The position numbers and the translations under genes are program-made. From positions 16,112 to 80,111 of the forward strand of contig NMRB01001274.1 of assembly GCA_002633025.1 (NCBI GenBank): a stretch of 64,000 bases of DNA, read 5' to 3'. The notes beneath the pieces were generated by a model. That model searched no databases. It worked only from the letters and a program-made list of their open reading frames with translations, and was not told the DNA's origin. Shown in pieces: positions 46,601 through 57,100 of the stretch. The DNA comes from Notospermus geniculatus. Taxonomy: Eukaryota > Nemertea > Pilidiophora > Heteronemertea > Lineidae. Position 1 is the first letter of the stretch. Each line of letters opens with the position of its first letter.

Positions 46601-49600
46601 CAGTGGTGACAAGTTGTATCCAGTCACAAGTGCGATGTACTCCAGACTTTAGTCTCAAATTGAAAGAAAATGGTCGTTTGCTGATGTTTCATAGCAACCC
46701 GCAGGATACCTGAGTCGGTGTTTTCCATCTTCAGCCAGTGAAGAGCGAGGCCATCACTACCGCGTTACGAGCTGTCGACGTCCCTAACGCCAGAATCGGG
46801 CAGAGGTTGAAGTTTGATGAGAATAGTTACAGGACTGGTTACTCTGTAACCGTCAGGAATATGCATGAGACGCTTCTCTCCTCAAAACCGGTAAGTGAGA
46901 CTGGTTAGCGGTAAGCCTCCCCTTCCCCAAACTCGCTAGCCCAGTGGTACGGCGTTCCGCGTTTTCGGTTTGCTCCACTTGTACCACTGGCTTCACACGC
47001 CCTCATCACTTCTGCTCGGAATGAGCAGAATGAATAAAAACTGATCTACAGCTAGTTTTCCACCCTAATAAAATCATAATCGTACTGTCAAGTTTAGAAG
47101 TGTACCAAAACACCAAACACACCAGGATTTTTTAACATCTGTTCATTATTTTGTGTTGCACTATTTTGCGGCGGATTACACGTGTGGCTGTGATTCGGTT
47201 CGGTCGTTCCGGCAGAAATAGTTTCTATTTTAGAAGCAACCAAATCGATGGACCAATCAGCTTCGTCGAATTTGATCACATGATTTTGTGAGTGTAAACA
47301 TAACCACGTGCAACAAGGAGGCTGTCATCTTAAATGACGTCATTCCTACGCGAAAAGAAGTACGGGGCACTGACGTTTGAAGGCAGAGTCAGTAAGGTGA
47401 AACCGTCTGACCTCTGCGTTGGAGATTGCCCCTTCCCTACAGCTACGCACAGGCCGTCAGATGATCTCAACATTGAGGCGAATCATAATTAAAGGAACGT
47501 ACAACAACGGAACGCAGTCTGTAGGGAGCATTCATTATTTGTGAATTTATTCAGTTACGGGTTTCAAGGACTGCACATGTCAATCTCGCATCGGACTGCA
47601 GACCCAGAGTGATTTAGGTACCATATCACGTGACTCTGGTAGCGGCCAAATATACATCACGCCCGGGATTTTGCAAACCACCAAGGGTATAATGATGGAT
47701 ATTGAGTTCGAATGTTTCTTCCGATTTGTGTCCGGTACTTGCGGCCCGCGGATATTTCTGTAAACCAGAGGCCTAGTTATTCCACGCCCCGCTGACCTCT
47801 GGAACCAGGCACTAGACAACAAGCCTTGATTTGATTAAATCAAAATTTAGTAACCAATCCGGAAGAGACGGAAATTTACTGCCATATCCAGCCTATGATC
47901 GTAGCATCAACGGCTCACGACGTGGTCTTGTGAAGGCACTACGTTAATAATTCAAACAGGATAATGTCTGTCTTATCTTTAACAACTCGCTTCTATATAG
48001 TGCACCTTGGAGGAAAGTCCTCCAAGGGTGTACCAAGTAGGCCTACTTACGAGAGTATCAGCGCCCGAACTAAGACACCATTGAAGTCAGTATCACCATG
48101 GGCCCCTGCAGAGCTGTCCGAGGAGAATGTCAACCACAGAGCACGAAAAACACACCAAAGTGGAGCTTCCGAAAAGAAGTTCTACGAAAGTACTGTACAC
48201 TCGTAGAGCTTCCGAAAAGAAGCTGTACGAAAGTACTGTACACTCGTAGAGCTTCCGAAAAGAAGCTGTACGAAAGTACTGTACACTCGTAGAGCTTCCG
48301 AAAAGAAGCTGTATGAAAGTACTGTACACTGTCTCGTAGAGCTTCCGAAAAGAAGCTGTACGAAAGTACTGTACACTCGTAGAGCTTCCTTACAGAAGCT
48401 GTACGAAAGTGCTGTACACTCGTAGAGCTTCCGAAAAGAAGTTCTACGAAAGTACTGTACACTCGTAGAGCTTCCGAAAAGAAGCTGTACGAAAGTACTG
48501 TACACTCGTAGAGCTTCCGAAAAGAAGCTGTATGAAAGTACTGTACACTGCCTCGTAGAGCTTCCGAAAAGAAGCTGTACGAAAGTACTGTACACTCGTA
48601 GAGCTTCCGAAAAGAAGCTGTATGAAAGTACTGTACACTGTCTCGTAGAGCTTCCGAAAAGAAGTTCTACGAAAGTACTGTACACTCGTAGAGCTTCTTG
48701 AAAGTACTGTACACTCGTAGAGCTTCTTGAAAGTACTTTACACTCGTAGAGCTTCTTGAAAGTACTGTACACTCGTAGAGCTTCTTGAAAGTACTTTACA
48801 CTCGTAGAGCTTCTTGAAAGTACTGTACACTCGTAGAGCTTCCTGAAAGTACTTTACACTCGTAGAGCTTCCGAAAAGAAGTTCTACGAGTGTACAGTAC
48901 CTCGGTGTGTTTTTCGTGCTCTGTGCTTGACATTCTCCTCGGACAGCTCTCCAGTGGCCCGTGGTCTCACTGACCTAACGAGGACAATGTACGTTTAACT
49001 TTCAGTCTAATGATTCACAAATATTTGGAGAGAGAGAATTCGAGGCAGTTCCAGAGGTTAGTGGAATGTCTGGTGGCGGGGATGAAAATATGAATGGCTT
49101 CAGCCGAGGTTTTGATGTGTGCGTCGACGAAGGCGACTTTGGCTTCGGCATGTGCACAATGTACCTCACTATAGCCCTTTACAGGTTGTCGTTTCGATCC
49201 GGTTCGAGGCCAGTTCACTTGCTTTTTGTACCGTGAAAAACCCGTGCGACCTGAACTATTCTTGTCCTTCCCTTTTCACGGTATAAAAAGTAAGTGAACT
49301 GGCCTTGCTGCCATTACATCCCCGAAATGCATCTACAATATTCATTGTCCTTCACTCTTCGGCAAATTAGTCATACCTGGGCCCATATTCATAAAACTAC
49401 TTAAGTCTAAGTGTGACACTTATCCTTTGTTCAACACAAAAGATAAGTATCACACTTTGACTTAAGTATGTTTATGAATATGGACCCTGGTCCAGTATTT
49501 AGGGCGAGGCCTATGAGGTTCCGATTGTTTCCTTTCAGCAAGGGAAGTGGACCAGCCAAGGCCGTGGCAATCCAGGACGCTACGAACACTTCGGAAACAA

Positions 49601-52304
49601 CGCTACAGAGGCAATCAGGGTGGTCGCCGTCTTGGTAGGTGGAAAATCATGAAGGGATAGCCTACTCTACTCTAAAATCGTATCTAAACGGTCACTTCAT
49701 TAACTTGGTAATTCCACCCACAAGGTAAATAGGCACTACCTTAGTCTTAATATGAGGTTAATGTCCAAGGCCTAGTTGCACAACTGATTGACATGTGCGG
49801 ACGACTCCATGTAAACACTCTGTTGTGACATCACTGAAGTCTTCGCTCGGATACAGCCGTATGATTTCACTTTTTAGGAGCATCCTTTCGTTAGGTTGAA
49901 GAAAGACACCCTCGGTGTCCTTAAAGGCAACCAGCGGTTTGAGGGCATAGTGGTGGACATCATGAGGGAGGTGGCCATTATATTTCTACGCCAGCAGAAG
50001 CCGTTTGACTATGAGATATACGCTGTTCCCGATGGAAAGTACGGGATGAGACACCCGAATGGCAGCTGGGATGGTGTCTTTAAGGAACTGAAAGAAGATG
50101 TAAGTCCAAATGTTTCGATTTTGCCCCAAATTTTATCCATTTTGTCAGTGGAAGAGTTAGTGTCATGATTTCGTAAAATCAGCAGCACATCAGGCGATAT
50201 CGCAAGCGAGCTAATCGCCACCGATCTTCTCACCAGCTGCCGCAGACTGGGCGATATTGCTGTTGGTACATTTACAGTTTGATGTTGGCCGAGCCAACCT
50301 CCTGCGCATGTCCAGCTTGACTACTTCCGGTCGTCAATATTATCCCTCCCTAAACCGGCAGCCATTGCAAGAAACATGCGTTCTGAATACTCAGTAGAGT
50401 TGGGGGGGGGGGGGNATTGGTGCGCGAGAAAGTTGTTCTGTCGCCACGTGCGCTAGGAATAAAAAACATTCAGCGCATCATTTATCAATGTTGTTTCTCC
50501 CGACAGCGGGCGAGGCTGGCGATCGGAATGATCTCAAAGACAAAAGAAAGGCTGACGGAATTCAACTTCTCGCCCGGGTTTGCCTTCACGGGAATCACCT
50601 TCATCGTCCAAACCCAGGAAGCGAAAAACATCTACTTTCAATTCCTGCGACCGTTTGAGATGAAAGTCTGGGGTGGCCTACTCGTGGCCTGGTTACTTTC
50701 GTCCCTTCTCATCTACGCCTTCCACAAATGGGACCCTTTCAAGGACAACCTGCCTCTGCGAAAGAAGAAAAAGGTCGAAGCTGATGACGAGGATGTTGCG
50801 CCGAATTACACCGATGACCGGTTCGCCAGGGATGAGAGATACAATTTAAAGGAGAGCTTCTGGTACAGTTATCTGACCTTAGCTCAACTAGGAACACCCT
50901 TCTCGGCCTACTCAATACCAATCCGTACATACAGCGTCTTCTACTGGTTCTTCGCTCTTATCGTTGTCGCCTGCTACACCGGCAACTTGGCCAGTTTTCT
51001 GACCGACAGTGTCTATTACCATCCACATTTGTATATTCGGGAGTTGATGAGGGAGGGTTACGAGTTCGGATGGACCCATAGTACGAGTATCGAGAAGTTT
51101 TTTGTGGACAGTCCGATTTGGGACTACCAAGAGATGAACCGGGAATTTCGGAAGAGGAAGACGAACATAGAGAATTATGAACACGGAATAGCCATGGTGA
51201 AGGAGAACAGTAACTTTGTCTACATCGCCACACATTTGTTGTTGAGTTATTATGAGGGTAAGTGCAGGAGGGTATCATGCTTCCATTGTCGGTATAAAGC
51301 CTCTCAGAATCGTGAAAATTGAAAGACTAGGCCTAGTGCCCTTGTTGATTGGCTCTCAGCATGATGGATTTCGAAAACAGCCATCTTGTGAGTTGCCATG
51401 GAATTTTAGGTACTTGCGCATGCTCACTTGGACTGGGGAAGGATGGTTGGTGATTTCGTAGAACATGCAAAACTCTTCGGATCGAAGTGGAAATTTACAT
51501 AAATACCCGTCCAGAAATAGGCCTATGGCATGGACTGCATTTTACATGTACATGTACATGTACTTGTACTTCAACTTCGCGTCTGGTTGCAGGTTTAGAT
51601 GAAAACTGTACCCTTCACGTGAGCCAGGAGCGGTTGGATATGACCGAGTTGGCGTTCCCTATGAAGTCAGACTGGGACCTGTCCGACGAGTTCACGGCGG
51701 CCATGATGGAACTGCGAGAGGGTGGACATATACGAGCCATATTCAATAAGTAAGCGTGAAGAGGTGGACCTCTCTTTGCGGACTTCGTCATAAAAGGCTG
51801 AAGTAGGCCTAGTTCACCAGGTTTATTTGCCATCTCGTCTGATGAAGGCCACGAATCAGTAAACTTGTTATATTCTGTATCAACTTCTGCGACTGGCAAC
51901 GAGTTGAAGTCATTCTCGTTCAGCGTATCTTAAGAGCTCTTATAATAGGGAGGTTTAGAAATCAAACGATAAACGTAAACGTTAACGACAAGGTTATTTT
52001 CTTATCGAAAATGCAATATAAAATCTGGTGAATGTGTAGTATGAAAAATAACGTTGTCGTGAAGTTTACCTTTATCGATTGATTTCTAAACCTCCCTCAT
52101 ATTCCGGTACAGGAACTCTCTGGATGCATTTTTTGCAGATGGTTGACGTACTCCAGTAAATGTAACCAAGAATCAGATGACGATGATGAATCAGTCAGCT
52201 TAGACATCACTAACTTTAGCGGACTTTATATGGTCCTACTGGGCGCCATTTTGTTGTCATGGTTACTCCTGCTGCTCAAGATTAGACTCGGACATCTTAG
52301 GTAG
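37638..52304 (+). CDS. Ionotropic glutamate receptor-like channel subunit, 11-exon model, complete
   Basis: Exons: 37638-37744 (signal peptide MGSLRFFTILFSLTTCVISS), 38004-38230, 38940-39227, 40555-40793, 41233-41457, 41969-42151, 43876-43971, 44209-44430, 50507-51257, 51593-51749 and 52139-52304. Phases agree throughout: 887 codons including TAG. Exons 2-6 form the amino-terminal domain (VNIG-like start IINIGS; RQFDILLGPYSRLVEDLAIS). Exon 8 is LBD S1 (EHPFVRLKKD, RFEGIVVDILREVA, FDYEIYAVPDGKYG). Exon 9 carries the conserved ligand Arg in KERLTEFNFS, M1, the pore (LTLAQLGTPF), M3 with CYTGNLASFLT, and part of S2. Exon 11 carries M4 (GLYMVLLGAILLSWLLLLLK) and a very short tail. It is a tetrameric ligand-gated cation channel by family. 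Exons 3 and 4-8 have extra copies. Confidence 0.88.
38641..38800 (-). mobile_element. tRNA-derived SINE head with triplicated end
   Basis: On the minus strand there is a pol III A-box-like GTGGTGTAGTGGTTCGGG and a B-box GGGTTCGAATCCC spaced as in a tRNA, followed by GTGAGACTTTGGGCAGGTC. The 5' end (GAGGAGCCACGGTGGTGTA) is present three times in tandem (38753-38800). It lies in iGluR intron 2. Confidence 0.7.
39562..39849 (+). CDS. iGluR exon 3, second tandem copy (3b)
   Basis: A 288-nt exon, same length as 38940-39227, with the same acceptor (TTTTTTCAG) and donor (AAG/GTAGG), phase 1 at both ends. It differs by few residues (for example FPVWPLW versus FPIWPLW, YLSHIR versus YLAHIR). Flanking intron is duplicated too (about 38920-39440 and 39530-40050). 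Because both are phase-symmetric, either or both could be spliced in frame. Including both would repeat half an ATD lobe, so alternative use or an assembly duplicate is more likely. Confidence 0.75.
41585..41892. repeat. Foldback element in iGluR intron 5 (also 46310-46640)
   Basis: Ends CCATCGCACTTGCGACTGG and CCAGTCACAAGTGCGATG are inverted, with inner inverted words GGCGACTG/CAGTCGCC and GATTTCGTTCAG/CTGAACGAAA. The duplicated block has its own diverged copy, so it predates the duplication. Confidence 0.6.
42168..42340. mobile_element. Rep-C MITE absent from the duplicated intron
   Basis: Inserted 16 bp after the donor of iGluR exon 6. The corresponding place in the second block (46905-46912, GACTGGTTAGCGG) has no insertion, giving an empty site. 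Confidence 0.75.
43609..43825. repeat. Two Rep-E foldbacks (CATATTCATAAA type)
   Basis: The first is GGGCCCATATTCATAAAAC...TTTATGAATATGGACCC with inner ACTTAAGTCTAAATGTGAC. The second is GGGGCCGTATGCATAAAAC...GTTTTACGCATATGGGCCC. Similar hairpins are at 49376-49493 and 63829-63940, and related ends flank the 60.5-61.3 kb stretch. Confidence 0.65.
44508..44683. mobile_element. Rep-D inverted-repeat element
   Basis: Ends GCAGCACACCAGGCGATATC and ATATCGCCTGGTGTGC are inverted. A partial copy is at 50183-50265 (equivalent intron in block 2), and another, split by an insertion, is at 60320-60505 plus 61338-61372. Confidence 0.65.
44854..50099 (+). CDS. iGluR exons 4-8, second block (4b-8b)
   Basis: Exons 44854-45092, 45952-46176, 46705-46890, 49539-49634 and 49878-50099 repeat exons 4-8 with the same splice sites and phases. 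Introns are homologous too. Exon 6b has a 3-nt insertion that makes GAT ACC TGA, an in-frame stop (46711-46713) straight after its acceptor. Exon 8b differs slightly in S1 (KKDTLGVLKG versus KKDIQGVLKG; VDIMREV versus VDILREV). Exon 8a ends in phase 0 but exon 4b needs phase 1, so the two blocks cannot be read in series. Only skipping or choice of single exons (for example 8b instead of 8a) would keep frame. Genuine duplication or an unmerged haplotype are both possible. Confidence 0.75.
45430..45846. mobile_element. GCAACTTGTTGCA-rich insertion
   Basis: Contains ten or so copies of GCAACTTGTTGCA or parts of it in both orientations. It interrupts the intron between exons 4b and 5b (after TTGCCTACT, before GGTAGGACGC). 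The first block lacks it at 41127-41137, which marks the insertion borders. Ends GTTTACACATGC and GTGTAAACCGCC are loosely inverted. Confidence 0.6.
48105..48950. repeat. Minisatellite (43-bp and 29-bp units) enclosed by inverted repeats
   Basis: About ten copies of a 43-bp unit (CTCGTAGAGCTTCCGAAAAG, AAGCTGTACGAAAGTACTGT) are followed by about seven shorter 29-bp units lacking the middle. The array is bounded by inverted arms of about 45 bp (GAGCTGTCCGAGGAGAATGT at left, its inverse at about 48910-48947). Long open frames across it are artefacts of the repeat. It lies in intron 6b only. Block 1 lacks it at about 43030. Confidence 0.85.
49376..49493. repeat. Rep-E foldback, block 2 copy
   Basis: Homologue of the first hairpin at 43609-43715. 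The second hairpin of block 1 (GTATGCATAAAAC type) is missing here. Confidence 0.6.
51946..52097. mobile_element. Rep-B hairpin MITE, full copy
   Basis: Arms GGGAGGTTTAGAAATCAAAC and GATTGATTTCTAAACCTCCC. It is located in the last iGluR intron, ending 42 bp before exon 11. Confidence 0.75.
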
Positions 52305-52436
52305 GATTTACATGTTGGTTGAAAGAAGGCAAGAACGTCTTTTTTGTGTGAACCTAGTGTTTTATTGGCGATATTTTGTTTCTGCTCCTAAAGGAGCGTC
52401 GTTCTATGACAACTTCGACCAACTTCAACCTCGAGT

Positions 52437-52535
52437 AGCTTGTGATGGCCTCCTCCGTACTTACCAGGGCCAATAATGCTATAGCGTCGGCCCTGACGGA
52501 AAAATGAAATACAATACTTCGACCACAGGTTGAAA
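52437..52535 (+). mobile_element. SINE 3' fragment
   Basis: TACTTACCAGGGCCAATAAT, then GCGTCGGCCCTGACGGAAAA and a short ATACAAT-type tail, matching the SINE at 59850-60105. Confidence 0.55.
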
Positions 52536-52639
52536 AAAAACACGTACATGTACAGCGAGGAAAATTGACACTTTAAAATACATCGTGATATAAATCGTGT
52601 TAAACCATCATATATCCAACATAGAGCACAAAAAACGAC

Positions 52640-52745
52640 ACATAAAATGACCGGGGTCTTCCTCAGGCACTTTCTACTAGAGATCCCAGGAATGAAATTC
52701 ATTTCTGGGATCTCTATTTATAGAAGGTGCCTGAGGAAGACCCCG
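52640..52745. repeat. Hairpin with CCCCGGTTGGGG tail
   Basis: ACCGGGGTCTTCCTCAGGCA and TGCCTGAGGAAGACCCCGGT are inverted around an inner GGGATCTC/GAGATCCC pair. The following GGTTGGGGTCGA(G/A)AATT also occurs at 12022-12044. Confidence 0.65.
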
Positions 52746-53439
52746 GTTGGGGTCGAGAATTTGCGCAATTCGGAGACGACTTTATGTTTGCTGTCAAGGC
52801 CCGTTTCCACTGTAGCGGATTTCGCCGCGTCTTGCGGCGAGCGGAGCGGTTTTCACAGGCATTGCGATAATCAATAGGCCATTGTATTGTTGAACCATCG
52901 AAGGATTATCCAAAGCCCTGTGAAAAACGCACCGCTCGCTGGAAACCGCCGCGAAATCCGCTATAGTGGAAACGGGCCTTCAAGGGTTCATAACGCTTCG
53001 CCATCGGACCACGCGTACGTAGTCCGAAGGTCTTGATATTACAAGAGACGTATTAAATGGTCTCGAGTTAGAATCTAAACAAGACTTTTTCAGTCATGTC
53101 TCTTGTTCATAGCTCATCTTTCGGTCTTCCAGCTTCTTTACCATTGTGAGGTTGGTTCTTAACCGACGGACATCAGCCTAGGAGGACAAAGGAAGGTTCT
53201 TGTCACACCAAGATGGAGCAAACAACAAAGTTTTGGACTGACGTCCATCCGTCTTGTTCACTGGACTTGATGGTCTTCACATTTCCTCCGTGTAATGACG
53301 ACAATCTGAAAGCTTCCTTACCTGGAGACAGAGGAGTCTTCATTTTCTGAGTCATTCTGAACACAAGACGTGGTTAATTCATCGTAGGAGAACCCATTCG
53401 CACGGAGTCCTTGCTTATCTGTCTCATATTTGCTGAATA

Positions 53440-53603
53440 GGAGCTGTCAGTCAGTTGACCAATAGGTGTCACTACGGCCCAATTCAATGCCTAGCGGACC
53501 CATGGTTGATTGAACACCAATCAGGAGAATTTTCTTTTGTTTTGCCGCCAGAACTTTGCTGCCATCTTTTGGCAATAAGCGCGGTTGACTGCTCCTTTTG
53601 CGC
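53440..53603. mobile_element. Rep-C MITE
   Basis: Inverted orientation copy: GAGCTGTCAGTCAGTTGACC at left, GGCAATAAGCGCGGTTGACT at right. Confidence 0.65.
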
Positions 53604-54150
53604 ACACATTTATCGACACCAGGGGCCATATTTTAGAAGGTTCCTTACTCTAAGGTTTACCTTTAGCTGTTGTTTGCAGGGCAGAATACAAAAGGTTAAA
53701 GTGGACCTTACAGTTAAGGAGGCTTCTGGAATACGGGCCTAGGTGTTGAAAAAACTACGACGGTGTTTTTTGTGTTTGGTACGTGGTCTGCTGATCTAAG
53801 AATTCTACCATTTACAAATAGAACAAGATGGTGGAAGCGGGCTAGCGACAGGTTGTGGGGATGCAAATGTTACATAATAGCAGTGGGGTGTATCGTACGT
53901 CGGCAATCATTTCATCATTGAGGTACCAAAGCAAGAGAATTATACGTGTACCGGTACATAAAGTAAGCTCATTCCACAACAAAATGGTGAATTTTCTAAA
54001 TCTTTAAAAACGTGTCGTTCGGTATTAGAAGGGCTTCTCCTGAAGAGAATTTTGGATAGTTGGTATTTACATGAACTCGGTCTTAGCGGTCTTCGCCCTT
54101 CAAAGTATAGGCCTACTTGCTAAATTATTTTCTTTGTCTGATTCGAAATC

Positions 54151-57100
54151 TCACAACCTAAGAGAGAAAATATCTGAATTATGGGCCTTCTCATCGTCGA
54201 CACTCCATACAGCGTTGTTATATGATGGAGGTCGAGGTTGAACTTGAACAACTTTGAAATCTGTCTTCTCGGCATCATCAACCTTGGATTGACTGGCTGT
54301 CTTCCCGATGTAGTAGAACAACTCTAGAATGGTGATGAAGGAACCGCCGAGGAAAAGACCGGCTGTGCCTCCGATGTCACCTGCAGAGACAGAAAAAGAA
54401 TACAATAAGCGTCAAATTACCTTTCTCTTTGGTAGCTGATTGTGTTGTGGACGTTCTCACTTTATACGTAGGCCTATCAGTTTCAAACAGGACACCTCAC
54501 GTTACGTTCTTCTGATACTTACACAACAATGAGAACCAATCATAGGCCGGGGATTTGATGACAGGCTCAGACTCTGGTAAAACACTTGTAACACGAGCAT
54601 GTTCTATAGGCCTGATACTTACAGAGCAATGAGAACCAATCATAGGCCGGGGATTTGATGACCTCTGACAGGCTCAGACTCTGGTAAAACACTTGTAACA
54701 CGAGCATGTTCTCTATAGGCCTGATACTTACAGAGCAATGAGAACCAATCATAGGCCGGGGATTTGATGACCTCCGACAGGCTCAGACTCTGGTAAAACA
54801 CTTGTAACACGAGCATGTTCTCTCTGGAAGAAACAAATTCCAAATGAGTCAAAGGCAAAAGATATTTTTGATTGTGAACCTCTATAGCATGTTGATGTCG
54901 CTTTGGTAAAATTTATTGCCCACACATTTTATTTCAGGTTAAAGGGCCACTGTATTCCTTCCCTATCCTGCACTAAACATACCTGCGTTAAGGGAGACCT
55001 CTATTGACAATGTTGTTAAACTACCACTTATCAACCTCGCCCCATGTAGAGTCTCGTTCCTAGGGTATCCACGTATGCATTGTATATTGTAACCATACAT
55101 TCTCCAACGCTGGGGCGAAAGGCAAAACTACGGTATTGGAGAATGATGCAGTCACCGCCGTTAGCGCCGACTGTCGACATAAAAGTGGCAATATTGTGGC
55201 CATTTAATGGCAAAACTTGGTGGGGATGTGTATATATGAGAGTGATCCACCTGAGGTGACCAGGACTTTGCGTCATGACTGATAGAAGGCAGAATTCTTA
55301 CCTGATCATTACTTCATTTATTTGTAGTTTGCCTTTGAAAACCACCATCGTATTGAGAAGAGTCCGAAATGAGGCCATGAAATCTCCCATCCATCTTTCT
55401 GTGAATCCACCCAGATAATCCAGTCTAGAGGTATGCGTGGAGAGTTCTTCCGAAGCATTCAAAATGGCCGACACATCAGAACTCAGGTGGGGAAACTCGT
55501 TGAGAATCTTCTGCAATGCTTTCTGGTAATCAGAAATGACGTCTTTGTTGTCGGTGATGGTCATTTGAATTTCGTCCAGTTTTCGGTTGAACTGCCTACT
55601 GTTTACGCCGTACCACTCTATCTTCTCCTTAAGGTCCCTGGTTGGTGACATGATTTCGAGGAGCTTTTTTTTCGAGGAGCGTTCCTTCGACCAAGTCGGG
55701 ACAAGTTGGGAAGCCTTTTTTTCAATCTCGGCGAATACAGTTTCTCTATCTTCGACACCGTTTCTTTTTAATTTTGATTGGTAAAGCTTAATGCCTTCCG
55801 TCAGTGCCTTTAGGAAAGGATTCAATTTCCCCACGACAGTGGACACCTTTTTGGACCCCGATAAGATGGTTTCGCCCACGTCTTCCATCACCTTTTTCAA
55901 CGATTGGGTCCGAGAAATGAAATCCGGGGTAAGAGTTTTATCGACGATGTCAGCCAAACTCTTCAGCTTCTGATACAGTGGAGGAAACGTGTCCTTGGTG
56001 ACTGTTTCTAGTTTTTTGGCCGAATTGTGAAACTCTGACATCTTTGTTAGTAGTTTTCTTCCGCTGTAGTAGAATGGGTCTATTTCCGAGATAATCTTGA
56101 CTTTCCTTGATCCTATAAGTTTTTGCGGGATGCCATCTGCCGGGTTGATAGACTTAGGATCATTGACTTTCGGCCTCACGTAAAGGTAAAAGACTGCTGC
56201 AACTGATCTAATGATATCGGAAGCTTCTTTGAAGTAGGTCGGCAACTCGGCTTTGAGTCGGTCAACGACCTCAGCCTTATCGGGTTTAAACATGTTGGGC
56301 TTTAATCTGAAAGGCAAAGTCACTTTAGCAAGATCCCACGTCCTCATCTCCAGCTTGGCAAGTCCTGGTTCCAAGTAATTACGAAGAACTTTGATCCTAA
56401 ATACGGTTTCGTATCTTCCTTTCATTTTTTCAGCAGCATCAGTAATCTTCTCGTCTAAGGACCGAATTGCTGGATGAAGATGTTTTAAAAGTTCATCGAT
56501 GTCATTCATTGTGGTACGAATGGGGTCCAGTGTCCGCCGCTGCAGAAAATCATAGGCCTGAAGGAAAGTTTTTATGTCTCGTAAATCCTCGCGTACTGTC
56601 CCGCTATCCACTACTTGCCTAGTGGACACGGCGTTTCGGTATCTTTCCCGAAGGTCCTTGTCTTGGCTGAATTCGTCCAGCATACCGTTGATGCTTGTCT
56701 CTGACAGAGGGGTATTTGAAAGTGAAGTCGAGTATTGTTCTTGTTTGCAGGGGTGAGTGCACGTATGGTCGATGGGAAGGTCGTCTGGATGAAATATAAT
56801 TTTGGAAGTTTAGAATCACCTTGGTTACCACAGTAAGGGATTGCTCTCTCTTTAGGGACTGTGCCGTGAAAAAACGATTTCATCAAAAATTGGTGTTTTT
56901 CATCAAAAATTGGTGTTTTTCATCAGAAATTGGTGTTTTTCATCAGAAATTGGTGTTTTTCATCAGAAATTGGTGTTTTTCATCAGAAATTGGTGTTTTT
57001 CATCAAAATTTGGTGTTTTTCATCAGAAATTGGTGTTTTTCATCAAAAATTCTGTAATCAGGAACTAGATACCTGGATTTTGTTGAGGTAGATTTTATAA

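Larger units (their letters stand above)
52305..54150. other. Convergent intergenic region between iGluR and DEG/ENaC genes
   Basis: Both flanking genes end here (stops at 52304 and 54151). It contains the SINE and hairpin listed, an inverted pair around GCGGATTTCGCCGCG / CGCGAAATCCGC (52805-52980), a Rep-C copy (53440-53603) and a foldback (53625-53742). No further gene is seen. Confidence 0.5.

Noticed and set aside
48182-48772. Long minus-strand open frame with repeated Ser/Tyr-rich units
   Set aside because: It is the translation of the minisatellite. Several other frames across it are also open, and there are no splice sites or family match.
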